NCBI GenBank assembly: GCA_009741485.1
Contig: CM019230.1
Coordinates: forward strand, 8,358,653-8,422,652
Reading direction: 5' to 3'
Length of the DNA: 64,000 nt
Source of the DNA: Malurus cyaneus samueli
Lineage: Eukaryota > Chordata > Aves > Passeriformes > Maluridae
A model generated the notes under the pieces. The model was not told the origin of the DNA. It made no database searches and saw only the letters and a list, made by a program, of their open reading frames with translations. This document shows positions 48,406 through 61,089 of this stretch, piece by piece. The translations under genes and the position numbers were made by a program. Each line of letters begins with the position of its first letter. Position 1 is the first letter of the stretch.

Positions 48406-49816
48406 GCAGGGTCACCAATGCATGGCCACTGCCTGCAAAGCCCTGATTCTCTGACCTGCAGATCGGTTTGAAGCCTGATGGGAGCTGGAAAGCAAGGCGC
48501 ATGATTTAGGATTTAACTGAGGTGACAGCCAAGCACACCATAAGTACAGGGTCCTCAGGCTGCTTTGACATGGACTTGGCAAGCTCTGTAGCAATCTCTT
48601 GCACTACTTACAGGACAGCTGCTGAACCTCCAGCCTGGATAGACAGCAGCAGAACCAGTGTGGGTTTGTAGGAGCAGCCTTGTATCAGCTAAAGGTTTTG
48701 TCTGCTTTGCTCTGGCATAATGGGTTTGCACTGTGTCAGCCTCAGCATCCTTTGTGATCCTCTCTGAATAGCCCAGAGGCAGATTCACTGTGTGTAAGCA
48801 TTGCCTTTGGGTCTGCCCAGGCAGCTCTGCTAACCCTATCCACAGTTTGTGTATGGATTTCCTGTGAGCATTAACTGATCCAAAACAAACCCCCACCCCC
48901 ATACAGTTATATCTGTGAGTCTCCCATCCCAAATATCTCTTGATCCCTTGATTGATACCCAAGTGCTCTTAGTGTTCCCATGACACTGTGGGCGCATTGA
49001 GAGGGACTGATTGTAGGGTACCTACCCAGCGGAGATTGGGGGTGAGCATTACAAATTGTCAATGAGCTCTGACTCTTGTTGATGCTTCCTCTGAAAGGGT
49101 TGGCTGTTCTGAGTTGTTCTGCAGCATGTTCTGCAGTAGCTCATTGCCTTCACTGTGCTATTATCAGGCTGTATGTTCCACTGCAATAGCGAGCACCTGG
49201 ACATTTTTATGTTGTTGGTTGAGGACCCTGTGATGAGTCCTGTCTCACTGAATGCTGTGGTTTCTCTACACTGAAGCTCCACTGACTTCAGAGAGCCCCT
49301 GCTCCTTTTGCAGAGAGCATCACTTCCATCTGAAAACATCTTTGAGATAGATTGAAGGGATGTGCACTGAAAAAACAATAGTTTTTTGTAATCCCGTAGG
49401 AGACTGGCATAGCCGAGGGTGTTTCACACCAATAGTGCCTGCAGTGCTCTCTTATGCTCTGTGTGTTTCTGTGCTGAGGGTGTGCTCAGGGTGTTTCACA
49501 TCAGGTTTTTTACCACAGTTTTTAGAGATCTGGAAGAACTCCCTGCGTGGTACTTTCCAAATCCGGTAGGTTTTCCTTATGTGAAATGGGTAGTTTAATT
49601 TCCCTGTGAGCTGACACTCGTGCTTGCATAGAGTAGCTTTCTGGGAATACTTAGCTGCTGTTTCCATGCAACAACCAATTTTTCATCAGTGGCATGCATT
49701 CACTGAGGATTCTCTGATAGGAAGCATGTGAATATAATGTTTTATTTACTTATTTCTCATAAACAGCTAAATTTCATTACAGTATAATTCTTCTTTTTTT
49801 GCTTTCCTTTTAACAG

Positions 49817-49906
49817 ATCAACTGTGTGACTTTCCCCCACCCTGACGTAATGCCAGAGCAGCAGTTGCTGAAACCTTCAGAGTGGAGCTACTGTGATTAT
49901 TTCTGG
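49817..49906 (+). CDS. GAS7: GAS7 exon just before the F-BAR domain
   Basis: This 90-base exon encodes exactly 30 codons in phase 0: INCVTFPHPDVMPEQQLLKP followed by SEWSYCDYFW. It is one of the most conserved parts of GAS7. The acceptor is CTTTTAACAG after a good pyrimidine tract, and the donor is CTGG|GTAAGT. It is shared by every isoform because it lies after the alternative first exon. The segment leads directly into the FCH/F-BAR domain. No frameshift or stop is seen. Confidence 0.96.
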
Positions 49907-52458
49907 GTAAGTAGGCAGCCAGCCACATGCCACACGCAGCTCCAGAGCTTCCAAGAAAGTGGAATAAACAGCTTGATTTGTGGTACAAAATACAGGAGAA
50001 TTTGGGATGAGGTACAATGTGTTCAAGCAGTACCGTGGAGACTGGGGATGCTAGTGAAGATCTCCTGGAAACATCTGACCAGTCTGAGATGTGGCTGATC
50101 TCAGAGGAGTGTCCAGAAAGGCAAGGACAGTTCTCAGGAGATGAATTTGATCAGGAAATATGGAGGATGTAGGACAAGCCACATATCATGAAAGACCACA
50201 GGACAGTGTGCAGCAGGAGGGGGATAGAATCACAGCACCCTAGACTGTTTTGGGTTGGAAGGGACATTCAAGCCCATCCCATTCCACCCCTTGCCATGGG
50301 CAGGGACACCTTCCAATATCCCAGGTTGCTTCAAGCCCCATCCAACCTGGTCTTGAACACTTCCAGGCATGGTGCCGCCACAGCTTTTCTGGGCAGCCTG
50401 TTCCAGGGCCTCACCAGCCTCACAGGGAGCAATTTCTTCCCAATATCCCATCTATCCCTGCCCTCTGGCAGTGGGGAGCCATTGCCCTTTGTCCTGTCTC
50501 TCCAGGCCTTTGTCCCAAGTCCCTTTCCATCTCTCCTGGAGCCCCTTTAGACACTAGAAGGAGCTCTAAGGTCTCTCCAGAGTGTTCTCTTCTCCAGGCT
50601 GAACAGCCCCAACTTTCTCAGCCTATCTCCATAACAGATGTGTTCCAGCTTAGTGGCCTTCTCCGGACTCCTACAGGTCCACAGGTCCATAGGGTAGCAA
50701 GGTGACTGATGGGGAGTATTGTTTCAGTGTTTCCCAGAGCACGAGTGCCAGGGATATACAAAGAAGCTGGGGCTGCCCCTTCTAAAACAAGCAGATAGAT
50801 AAAAACGTTTTGTTAAATTGCAAAATTCTTTCCACAGGATATTCCAGAGGTCAGATAATGCATTTTCTGTAGGATGAGGTTTGTGAAGGACAGGCCCACT
50901 CGCAACTTGAGTTTTAATGCATCAGAAGTCTTCAGTGTCTGGTTCTGTGTGTGCCCGCTTGTGCTCAGGTCTATTTTCAGGTTACTCAATCACATTAAAA
51001 TGATGCAATAGTCCTTGGAGTGTGGAGCTGATAGAAAAAGGTCTTCCAATGGAAGACTTCTCTTCTACTGGAAGATTTTTCTGGGCAATGAAAGGAATAC
51101 TACAATGGAATCAACATGTACTACAAAAGAAATCAACAATGAAAGAGTTTAGGAATCTTGTGTGTTTTCAATTACTAGTTATTGAAGTGTTTTCCATCTT
51201 AAAAAAAACTGTCAGTGTTGGAGACCCAGCAGCATGTCCCTTTGTGCTTGCTCAGCGCTGATGACAGGGATTTGCTAATATACACTGACATATTTTATTA
51301 TGGTCATGTTATCATAAATTTTCTTCTGTTTCTTCCAGTCTTCTGATTCCATTGAGCCCTGAATCATTCTTGATGTACAGATTGATTTTTTGCATGTCAT
51401 ACAGAAGTTCCTGCCCTGTTTGGTTCTACCTGTTCATGCTCAGCCACTGCTTGATTCTGTGGGTTGGTCACATCTTGCTTTCAGTGAAACTCTACTTAAA
51501 GCTACCTTTCTTCTGCAGACTTTTATCTTCCCATAACTCTGCTTGCAGGCATTTTCTCTTTGGCCTTGTCATCCATGGTCTGCCCACAGCTTGCTCTCCT
51601 TCCTCCATCCTCTCCACTTCTCCCACTATCTCAGCTGGCTGGTGCCTGGTAGGGCATCCTGCCAGTCTCCTGCTTTGATTAATCTGGCATTTTTCTCTGG
51701 CTAGTTGTGCAGCATGCGGGGGATCAGAGCAAAATCTGCAGTGCTTAGGGAAATGTTCTCTGAGAATTTGTTTGTTGGAAGAAGGTAAGAAACTAAATAG
51801 GGAAGCAGAGATGAGAGAAAAGAGGCAGCAGAGAGAAAGCTCTGTTGGTTCTTGTAGCAACACTGAGGTCAGTGGAGCTGTGTAAGAAACAAGCAATGAA
51901 AAATGGGCTGTGTGGTGGTAATCTATGGGACAAGTTGCTGTTTACCTTGTTTTACAGCAGAACCGTGCAGACTGGCTGAGTATTTCTTAGTACAAATCAG
52001 CGTTGAACTTGGTAGTCTTCTAAAGGCCTTTAAGGGCTGTGTTCCACCTGGAAGGAGTGGCACTGTCCTTCCCTCTGCCCCAGGAGTTCCCTTGTGCTGG
52101 CTCCAGGATTCCTTCTTTTGGCAGGCTGAGCCCTTGGGGCTGACACTTACCCAGTGACATTATCAGCTGTGAGGGTCATGGGCAGAAATGACAGCAGTGC
52201 TGCTACTTTGGCCTCTGCATCATCTTATGCTAGCTAAAGACAATGGTAAAGCTTCCCTTTTAAAATTAACAAAAAGTGGGGGGTAGGAGGAGCAGGAGAG
52301 TGTTGTTATTTCTTTGAGAGGGGCTGAGGTGCTCTAGCCATCAGCTCATCTCAGGAGGGTTCCTCAAGCACCACTGTGGGGCAGCTGCTTCTGGAAATCA
52401 TATCTCTGTGGGTTTGGCCTCCATGGCTTTTTGTTTAACTTCCTTTTATTTCTTTCAG
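49907..52458 (+). other. GAS7: GAS7 intron before the F-BAR start
   Basis: This intron is about 2.55 kb long with GT-AG ends. An antisense CR1 is at 50226-50700. No other feature was recognised. Confidence 0.9.
50226..50700 (-). mobile_element. CR1 LINE 3' end, antisense
   Basis: One of the longest recent CR1 copies here. GGTTGGAAGGGACATTCAAG, GCCATGGGCAGGGACACCTT, CAATTTCTTCCCAATATCCC and TTCTCTTCTCCAGGCTGAAC are all present in reversed order. Confidence 0.96.
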
Positions 52459-52574
52459 GCAGATAAGAAGGACTCACAAGGGAACAATACAGTGTCGGGA
52501 TTTGAAATTCTTCTTCAGAAGCAACTTAAAGGGAAACAAATGCAGAAAGAAATGGCAGAGTTTGTGCGAGAAAG
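52459..52574 (+). CDS. GAS7: GAS7 exon, start of the F-BAR (FCH) domain
   Basis: This exon has 38 codons plus two bases (phase 2 at the end). It reads ADKKDSQGNNTVSGFEILLQ and then KQLKGKQMQKEMAEFVRE, with the next Arg split across the intron. GFEILLQKQLKGKQ is the hallmark start of the FCH region, an amphipathic helix of the F-BAR dimer that binds curved membranes. The acceptor is TTTCTTTCAG and the donor is AAAG|GTAACT. Antisense CR1 copies lie on both sides, at 50226-50700 and 52993-53410, in the same orientation. Confidence 0.96.
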
Positions 52575-52992
52575 GTAACTAGCATTTTGTTATCAAATTA
52601 AATATTTTTTTCAATTATTTTTCCCAGTTTAGATACTCCTTAAATACATTAATGCTTAATGCTTAAACTTCATAAAGGTATGCTACAAATTCTTAATGAA
52701 CATTTAATATTTCTTTAATTTTCATCCAAACTCTCTAGTCTTCACTGGCTCTCACTTGTCTCTCATGCACTGAGTTGTATTGCATAAAGGCTGTCTGTTT
52801 AGAGGGAACTGAGAAAGTTTTAAGATACAGATTCAAGGAAAAGGCATGAACAGGAGAAAAGCAGAGTGGAGATGATATATAGAAGAGAAGTATTTTGTCT
52901 GAAAAACACAGAAGCAATTTGTTCACATGGAGCATAGGCACAGTTTCCTAGAAGAAAGTGTAAGAAGACATCACTTTGGATTTAAGCTTGGT

Positions 52993-53410
52993 TATAGAGT
53001 CACAGGATGGTTTGGGATGGAAGGGACATTAAAGGTCATCCCATTCCAGCCCCTTGCCATCTAGGTGTCTAGGGACACCTTCCACTAGATCAGGTTGTTC
53101 CAAACCCCATCCAACCTGGCCTTGAGCACTTCCAGGGACGGGGCAGCCGCAGCTTCTCTGAGCAACATGAGCCAGGGCCTCCCCACCCTCACAGGGAGCA
53201 ATTTCTTCCCAATATTCCATCTATCCCTGCCCTCTGGCAGTGGGAAGCCATTCTTCTTTGTCCTCTCCCTTCAGGCCTTTGTCCCAAGTACCACTCAAGC
53301 TCTCCTGGAGCCCCTTTAGGCATTGGAAGGAGCTCTAAGGTCTCCTGAGAGCCTTCCTTTTTCCAGTTTTCTTAGCCTGTCTCCAGAGCAGAAGGCTCCA
53401 GCTCTGTGAT
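52993..53410 (-). mobile_element. CR1 LINE 3' end, antisense
   Basis: It is closely similar to the copy at 50226, sharing CAGGGAGCAATTTCTTCCCA and CCATCTATCCCTGCCCTCTG. Same subtype and orientation; the F-BAR exon at 52459 lies between the two. Confidence 0.95.
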
Positions 53411-56400
53411 CAAATTAGTGGCATTGTCTGCACTTGCTCCAGCAGATCTACACACACAGATGTTTAGAGTGAACCCACAGTCATAAAGGCAGATGTTGCT
53501 ACCAAAAGATGACTGTTAATGGACTGTTGCTCTGCTGACATGGGAAGCAGACTGAGCAGCAAACAAGCATTTGGTCAATTCTCAGTCCAGACACATACAG
53601 CAGGTGATACGACATCATTGCTCACAAATGTAGTCACTATTACTTGAAATGGTTTGTCATATGTCCAAACCAGTGTAAGTCATCTTGAAGATGACTCTCA
53701 AAACCTGAGAACAGTCTACAGGGAACAGTGTTTGCATCCTGGAGGAAGGATGCTGATGGGTGTTCTCTTCTGGAGACAGCTGCACCAGTAGAAGGAGCTG
53801 CTGTCCTCTTTTTTGTCTCTCTGTTGATGTTTGGTGCCAAGTTGTTGCTTTCTCACTCTTCTGCTGCAGACTTGACATGACTGTGCTGATTAATCAACAC
53901 TGGTGCTAGAACAGAGCTGGGCCACGAGAAGGCCCATGTTGGTGTTTGGAGGGCAGTTCAGTTGGACAGAACTCACATATATTATATATGTATATACAGG
54001 CTTCATGTGTAGTTCGTTTTCTTTCTCCCTCTCATCTTTTTTTTTTCATACTAGGATATGGCAGAAGTGGGAAAATGCAAAGTATCACAGGCAATAACAG
54101 TGGTCAGATACAGGGCCCAGCATTCACATGTGTTTTCTGTAGCCTGAGACATAAGACAGTCCAAGGGACAGTTACAGTGTGACTGGAGGTAGAAAAAAAG
54201 AACCACCTGGCACAATAAAAATAAAATTGAGAACTAGGCTTGCTAAGGGAGAGGATGAAAGTCAAGCAGAATTATGATAGCTGTGGCCAGGGAAAAGAGA
54301 GGGAAGCTGCATCAAAGAAGTAATATATAATGAAATTAGACAGAAATAAAAGCAAGATGCATTCAAGAGGAATGGAAAGTTGGTGTGAAATTAGAGCAAG
54401 CAAGGAAAGCATCTCTGACACTGCAGGGAGGCATGTCTGTGTCCTCAGCAGAGGAAAAAGCAGGCATGTTAGAGAGGAAAGACAGAAAAGATTTACTGTG
54501 TGCTGGAAACAAAAAAGGTTGGCAGTTGAGTGTGAAGAGGGTCTAAATGGAAGTTACAGAAAGATGAATTCATTTTTCATTTATATGTAACAAAGGATCA
54601 GAATTGTTATGTGTGGAAAAGGAGGAGTGTGGTGTTGAGACGGAGAGGTTATTCATGGAAATAGAGCTCAGGCCATCAGGGGAACCTCTACATTACCAGC
54701 TAAGAGGGTGGAAGTATTGATAAGGTTTTCATGATGATCATCAGGTGCCTTGAGGAACACAAGACAATGTTTGACTAGGAATTTTCATGTCCAGAAAAAT
54801 TCTCTTTGTCTGTACAACCAGCCTGCTAGAGGTGACATTCAGGCAGCTAATAAAAAAAGTCCTTCAATAGGAAGCTGGTATAAGACAAAATAACCAGATT
54901 TCTTCATCAAATATCCAACAAGAGGGAAGCTAACTGAAATTTAGTTTATCAAGTAGATGCTTTTACGGGAGCTTCTTGTACATAGCAATCTCAGACTGAG
55001 CAGTTATGTGTTCATTCAGTTCTTCACAGAGGTAGGGTTATAAAAGTCAAATAGTCACAGACTTTGACTCTTAATAAGACAGACCTCAAGAAAGAGAGGA
55101 AAGTAATTAATAAATAAACTGAACTGAAAAATCAAGGGTGTTGGTGTGAAAGAAGGAATTACTTTAAATCATTACTTTAAAACTGAAAATAAGTTCCAGC
55201 ATTTGCATTCAAGTAAGACTCCAAAACAGCCCAAAAAGTCTGCAGACTACCCCGAAAAGCACCAGGTGTAAAAAGTTTCATTAGCAAAGGAATACTGTCT
55301 TACTCACTTTTTAAATAAACTCCGCTATGTTTAGAAAGTGTAAATTAAATGGTAGATTATTCAGCTTTTCCACGTTCAGCAGATCCATGTATGCACTTTT
55401 CACTGTTTGTCTGCAACAATTTGTGGAATACTTCTGCAGTCTCTGTACTACAGGCAAAGTAATTATGTTTCTGTTTTCTGGTAATTTCATTGCTCTCTCC
55501 TAATCGGGAGAAACAGTGTAAAGACTCATGGTCACAGTCTTCCCACAATGACAGTTGTGTAGGTATCTGTCAGATATCCTCTACCACCTTTTCTGCCTGT
55601 TCCCCCTATTGTCTTAATCTATTTAGTTTCTTCTTGCACAGCTGTCACATCAGATCGTCTTTACCTCCCTCTGTAATTCTCTAGTTTTTCTTCATCCTCT
55701 ATAATATGTCATGACTGAAATTATTTGAGTGTGGACACACAAAGTACTTAAAAAAAAAAAAACAAAGTAAAAGGGAACAGGAAATAAACATACAAAGATC
55801 AGTTAGAACTAATAAAGTCAGAACAGCACAGGTCAAAATGCACTAACAATCTATAGTGCTTCTGACTATACAGGAAGTGAAATTCTGAAAGTTTTCAAAC
55901 AAGTTAGTGGAAACAAGAACTTGAAGCTTTTTTTGTTAGGAAGGTGGAGTTACTGCCAAAAAGCCACATGGATTTCTGGAGATGGACTCAGCACTCAGGA
56001 GTTCTGGCATGTTTGTGTTTCAGTCATCACAATCCAGAGTTTGCAGTGTGTTTATAACAGGCAGGGCCAAGAGGCAGATTTTTTCCCCTCTTTGAGGTTT
56101 ATCTTGGGTTTTAGCCCCTTTTGGCCACAGATGGTGACAGGAAGCTAGGCTGGGGTAATTTATTTCTTGTATTTGGGGCTCTTCAGCTATAGACACTTCA
56201 TCTTTTTATTTTTTATTGATATTCCTCCTTGCCAGGCAGTTCGCCCTTTTAGTAGTGCCTTCCATTTGCAGTACAAGTAACACTGGAAATCGCTGAAAAA
56301 ATCTTGGAGCCTAGGCCAAGGCTGGAACAGGTGAGGAGCTCTTCCATCAAAGCCAGTGGCTTTGCTTGCCTGGTACCACATTTAGGACAGGCACTGATGG

Positions 56401-56427
56401 CACCATACTGTAGTATGTCTTACATGT

Positions 56428-56690
56428 GAAATCATGAGAATACTAGAATTGGTTTGGGTTAGAAAGAGCCTTAAGCTCCTCCAGTTTCACCCCTCCCAGT
56501 GCCATGGGCAGGAACACCTTCCGCTATGCTTTGTTGCTTCAAGCCCTGTCCAAACTGGCCTTGAACACTTCCAGGCATGGGGCAGTCACAGCTTCCCAGG
56601 GCACCCTGTACCAGGGCCTCACCACCCTCATAGGCAAGAATTTTTTCCTAACACCTAATCTAAACCTACTGTCTTTCCTTTTGAAGACAT
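56428..56690 (-). mobile_element. CR1 LINE 3' end, antisense
   Basis: TGCCATGGGCAGGAACACCT, CCTTGAACACTTCCAGGCAT and GGCAGTCACAGCTTCCCAGG give the reversed CR1 3' UTR. Confidence 0.94.
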
Positions 56691-57721
56691 GAGGCTTGCT
56701 TCTGTTTTACTACATTCAGTAATTTTCCAGCTTCAGCAATATCGAGCAATATCGAGGAAGAATATGACAGGGTTTTAAAATTTGTATTTTCACAGCAAAC
56801 CTTTTTGATGGAAGATGGTCAGTTAGTCCTCTGTTCATGAGACAAAGGACTGAGTCACACGTTCTGTGAGGGTCTGCATGGGCAGCTCAGAAAAATCATC
56901 CGACTGTTGCACTTTGAACATCCAGCATTCATGGAAAATTACTCAAAGACATCCTTAAGCCAAAATTGAGCTGAAATTAAGTTCACAATGAAGGCTGTAC
57001 ACTAGAGCTTTGGCTGGGGACTCCTGGTAACTGAGCCAAAAGCAGTGAGTCTTGGGTCTGGGGAGACATTTTCGGCCTTTATTATTGTTGACCTGTTCTC
57101 TTTCCAGTCCACAGAAATTGTCGCTTCTGAGATAAGATTAGTCTCATCCTGAAGTAGGTGTTTAAAGTATATTAGGTGAAATGTGCCTGGATAAAACCCT
57201 TTTCATAGTAAGGTCCTAATCCAGTGTAGCCTTTGGTGCTGCACAGCTGTGTTTGTTGGTCTTGTTAGAGCAGGCATGGGGAGCTGGCTGGTTTTGTCCT
57301 CACGGGAAGGGGAAGAAGAGGCTCCTCCAGCTCCTGGGTAAGATTTGTACTACAGTGTCATACCAAGCTGGGTGTCATCTTGGGCTTCAGCCTGCTGCAT
57401 CCCATTCAATTGCTGAAAGTGGCATCCCAATCAATTGCTTTGCTGTGGAGCCATCAGCTGTGGGATATGGGCACTCTTTCTCCTTAACTCCTGAGAGCAT
57501 AATGACAAAGTGGCACTTCTCCTGCACCATTTACCAGGATATTTTCAGCAGCCCAGAACATCAGATCCTTCTTAGCTATCTTAGGGGACCTCTCTTAGCT
57601 CAAATGTGCCCTGCAAAAGTGTGATTACTCAACTAGCTACTGCAAATGGGCATGCCAAAAATATCCTACCTTTTGACATCTTTGTGGAGGGACATTTCAA
57701 AGCAGTAGTATTACCCCTGCT

Positions 57722-57912
57722 TTGTCACAGTAGAGAGGGACAATGGGACACAAGTAATGAGCAAACATCTCCTTTATTATTGGGCTGAGCCCCTTTTATC
57801 TATTTAGTAACAGTGTATAAACAGCAGTTATCTATTGGTTAGTTAGCAGTTCGTTCTCCACTTAGTAGCATATGATTGGTGTGTTATAGTAGTTGTAATC
57901 GTTAGCTTTGCA
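57722..57912 (-). mobile_element. Candidate LTR of an endogenous retrovirus, antisense
   Basis: On the minus strand the segment starts TGCAAAGCTAACG after a purine-rich AAAGTAAAAAAAGC (polypurine-tract-like). It carries CCAAT boxes, a TATA-like ATAAAAGG and an AATAATAAAG poly(A) signal, and ends near GTGACA. The short TATA-to-poly(A) spacing recalls LTRs with a very short R. Sequence to the right (57913-58300) would then be internal; its 125-codon minus frame has no homology I recognise and ends next to the tract. No second LTR was found. Confidence 0.4.
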
Positions 57913-59135
57913 GCTTTTTTTACTTTGTCTTTGGTATCCAATTCATCTGGTTTTGTTTCTTTTCAACATTCTTTCTTCCTTTTATCACAGTCAGCCCAAG
58001 GCCGTTTGCTATGTTGCCTTGGTAACGTCTTCTTCTGTCCTGTAGGTCTTCACTTAAATTTTCAGACTCACTTTTGTTTTTAGCACATCTTAGGGATACA
58101 ATTTTCGGCTGAAGTCTAACTTCAGAACTTGCAGGGTCAGAGTGCTGGCTTTTGGCTTCCACGCTGCTTGTACATGGTTGGCACAGAATCAGGAGTTGTT
58201 CTACCTGGGAGCCACACAGCTCTCTCAGAAACGCTCTGTTGAGCAAGCTGGGTTGAAGACCAGTGAACAGACAACTGTTTGCTCTGCCTGAGAGCAAGTG
58301 TACCTTGTTTCACTGGGAGAAGAGCTCAGGGAAGAGGGAGATGAATTTCAGGCATGATGCCCAACACCTCTGGAGCAGTAGGTGCTCAGTCCTCCCTGCT
58401 GGGCTGTCAGCACATACCCTTGTCCCCTCACCCCATAGCTGCACTCCTTCATCTCCCTGCAGTCATTCCCACAGTAGTTGTGTGCCAACAGCTTTCCACT
58501 TCTATGCCCTTGCCACTGGCAAACTCAGCTCCTGTTTTGATGTGGTGCCTCTGAGTGGTGAAAAGAAGGGCAGGGCAATGAGTGAGATGAATGAGGGGAA
58601 GGGGTTGCATGGCCACGTGCTGCTGACAGAAGTTTCTGCCACATCTTTGCCATGCCACCTTCACTTTGCACCTGTAAAAGAGAACAGGAAGCATTTGGTG
58701 TCCCTGAGAAAGGTACAGTTCAACACCCCAAATCTAATTTGATTTTTCCTGCATCACCACCTTCTTCATCTTTGCTTCAAGGATGTGTAGCCTCACATTT
58801 CACAGCAGACTGAACCACGTGCTTCTGCTTTTGCAGACAGTCCATGCTGCACAGAAGAAACACTCAGTCCTTGTTATTTACCCTCCAGAACTGTAGCTTC
58901 TTCATCATGCTGTCTTTCATATAGCTCTGCTCTTGCCACTGCATTTTTAGCATATGGAGGGGAGAAGACAGCTCATGAAACTGGTGCTGCCATGCCGTGG
59001 AGACTGAAAGGAAAATTCCTGTGGCAAAATCTGTTAAAATACAGAGAATTTCTTCAAATTATGTGTGTGGGTTTCTACATTAAAGCTTACTTACTGCTGT
59101 CTTTTTATTTTCTCTCTGTGTGTATGTGAGTGTAG

Positions 59136-59210
59136 GATAAAGATTGAGGAGGAGTATGCTAAGAACCTGTCCAAACTGTCTCAGAATTCCTTGGCTGCTC
59201 AGGAGGAAGG
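59136..59210 (+). CDS. GAS7: GAS7 F-BAR exon (IKIEEEYAKNL)
   Basis: This 75-base exon enters and leaves in phase 2. It encodes R/IKIEEEYAKNLSKLSQNSL and then AAQEEG. The IEEEYAKNL core is the F-BAR family signature also seen in FCH proteins such as FNBP1, PSTPIP and PACSIN; it forms part of helix 2 and the dimer/membrane surface. The acceptor is GAGTGTAG (a TAG, not CAG, acceptor preceded by a TG-rich stretch) and the donor is AAGG|GTAAGTG. A (GGTT)n microsatellite begins about 130 bases after the donor. Confidence 0.96.
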
Positions 59211-59338
59211 GTAAGTGTGTCTCTGTGACTTTCATAGAATACGAATTTTAGCATAAAAGACATTTCTCCCACACAGGTACATGTAATTTTCTGCAGCTCT
59301 CCTATTGAGTAGAGGTTTAGGTTAACACCCTGGGTATG

Positions 59339-59390
59339 TTGGTTGGTTGGTTGGTTGGTTGGTTGGTTGGTTGGTTGGTTGGTTGGTTGG
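59339..59390. repeat. (GGTT)n microsatellite, about 13 copies
   Basis: A perfect run of TTGG/GGTT tetramers, located about 130 bases after the donor of the exon at 59136-59210. Confidence 0.98.
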
Positions 59391-60873
59391 GTTTTTTTTA
59401 AGTTGTTAATGAGAAATGTTTTAGGAATATATGTATAAAATGTTGCCTTTCCAATCAGGTTTTTATACTGTCCTTGTTGTAGCCAGGACTAGTTCCTTTC
59501 AGGATTAGCATGTGTACTAAACTACTTTAAAAATGGAAGAATGTATAGAATGCATGTACTACTGAGAGTACAAGTGTAGGTCAATGCCAGTATAATCAGA
59601 GCAGCACAGATAAGAGGGAGAATGAAGTGTCTTCTCACCAGGGTTCTGGCCCTTCAAGGAAGGCAGCAGATTGGCCCTTATTTACAACATTTGCTCACTT
59701 TGGAAATTATTATGAAGACATTAGACAACACAATTCAGACTAAATTACAGTTCTTCAGTAATAATGAAAAGGCACCACTCCTGAAGAATCAGAGCTTGGT
59801 AGCTCTGTTTCAACACAAACCCTCTAAACACTGGAAGCCAAAGTTGGAAATTACTTTTCTCACCATAGCTTTAGCACAGTGAGTTTCTGCCCGCACTGAA
59901 GTTCTGTGAGGTGTTTTGTTCAGCTTTCAGGAGGCAAAGACAGAAATTGCAAGAGGCTAACTGGGCTGTTACTGCTCTAAGCACCTGCAGTGACAGTGGC
60001 TTCTGTCCTACTTTCCCCTTGATCCTAGCAAAGCTAAAACTACTTTCTTCCACATCTTCCTTTTACTTTCTCCTACCCCCAGCAGGAGAAGGAGGGAATG
60101 ACTGAAAAAATGAAAGGGAAGGAAACTAGGGGAGAATAGATGAGAGAGAATGAGCACTCAAGCATAAGAAACATTGAAGTAGGGAACTGGAAAGATGTGG
60201 TGCAGAGTGCATAGATCTGAATACACTGTCCAGTGGTGCTCTGCCTGGAGGGGTGGCAGGGTGAGACAGTGGAAGGAGGTTGTGCTGAAATTTCTCCTTT
60301 GAATGCTGTGGTGACCAAATTGGGTGGGACCAGGAAGAGGCTAGTGAGAAGATCGTGGGAATTGGTGAGGCCCAGCAAATGGAAAAGTTCCACTTAAAAA
60401 AAATGAGGGAGGAAGAGCAGCCAATAGGAGGATTTGAAGAAGCCAAAAGTGGGACTGCAGCCTAGCACACTCTGTAAAAACATTCCACCATGACTTTCCT
60501 CTTACTCCTGAGAAGGTGTGAGTGGGGAAACTCACTGTTCTCACTGCTCTGTGCACACTCCAGTTACCATTGCTAGTTTGGCACTTCACTGGCCATTTTC
60601 TGGCTTTGCTGTCCAGCAGTCTGTGGAATTGACACAAAATATGGGCTGCCCCTCTGGGATCCTCTGCCCTCCTCTGGTGATGAGCAGACCCACCATCATG
60701 TGTGTGAATGGGATATGGGGGTGACAAGATGGGGTCCATTGGGGGTTTCTGGGATGGGTCTGTCTGGGTTGCTGTCAGTACAGTGCTGCTGCATGTACAC
60801 AAGAGATGATACAGTCTGTGATCATTGCAGTCAGTGCAGTTGGATAGGAGATGCAGAAGATGCTCAGTATCTA

Positions 60874-60915
60874 AAATGCCTTCTTTGCTTAAAAAAAATG
60901 CCTTCTTTGCTTAAA
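60874..60915. repeat. Short tandem duplication, 22-base period
   Basis: AAAATGCCTTCTTTGCTTAA occurs twice in a row with a 22-base period, looking like a recent local duplication. Confidence 0.9.
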
Positions 60916-61089
60916 TGATTAGTGTCTGTTGGAACTGGGCAGTGGGAGAGGGCCTCAGGGTGGGTCTAGGGAAGGAGAAATGCTGGGAGCACTTTTGGAG
61001 GTGTATCTAAGTTGTTTAGCCAATTACCACCATATCTGAGTACTCAGGTACTTGGAGCAGCATCAGAGGTGACAGGCATTAGTTTGAAA

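Larger units (their letters stand above)
40359..49816 (+). other. GAS7: GAS7 intron after the dual-role exon
   Basis: This intron is about 9.5 kb long with GT-AG ends. It holds the rest of the CpG island, two long T tracts (40723-40738, 40832-40883), a sense CR1 (40955), a SINE (46322), an antisense CR1 (47295) and a degenerate CTGGCTGGAG minisatellite (48290-48405). Otherwise I see nothing specific. Confidence 0.85.
52575..59135 (+). other. GAS7: GAS7 intron within the F-BAR domain (first)
   Basis: This intron is about 6.6 kb long and ends with a TAG acceptor. It contains antisense CR1 copies at 52993 and 56428 and a candidate antisense LTR with adjoining sequence at 57722-58300. The stretch 53900-55900 is A/G-rich with no recognised feature. 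Confidence 0.85.

Noticed and set aside
59339..59390. Telomere-like or regulatory G-rich array
   Set aside because: The unit is GGTT, not TTAGGG, and it is a plain tetranucleotide microsatellite in an intron.
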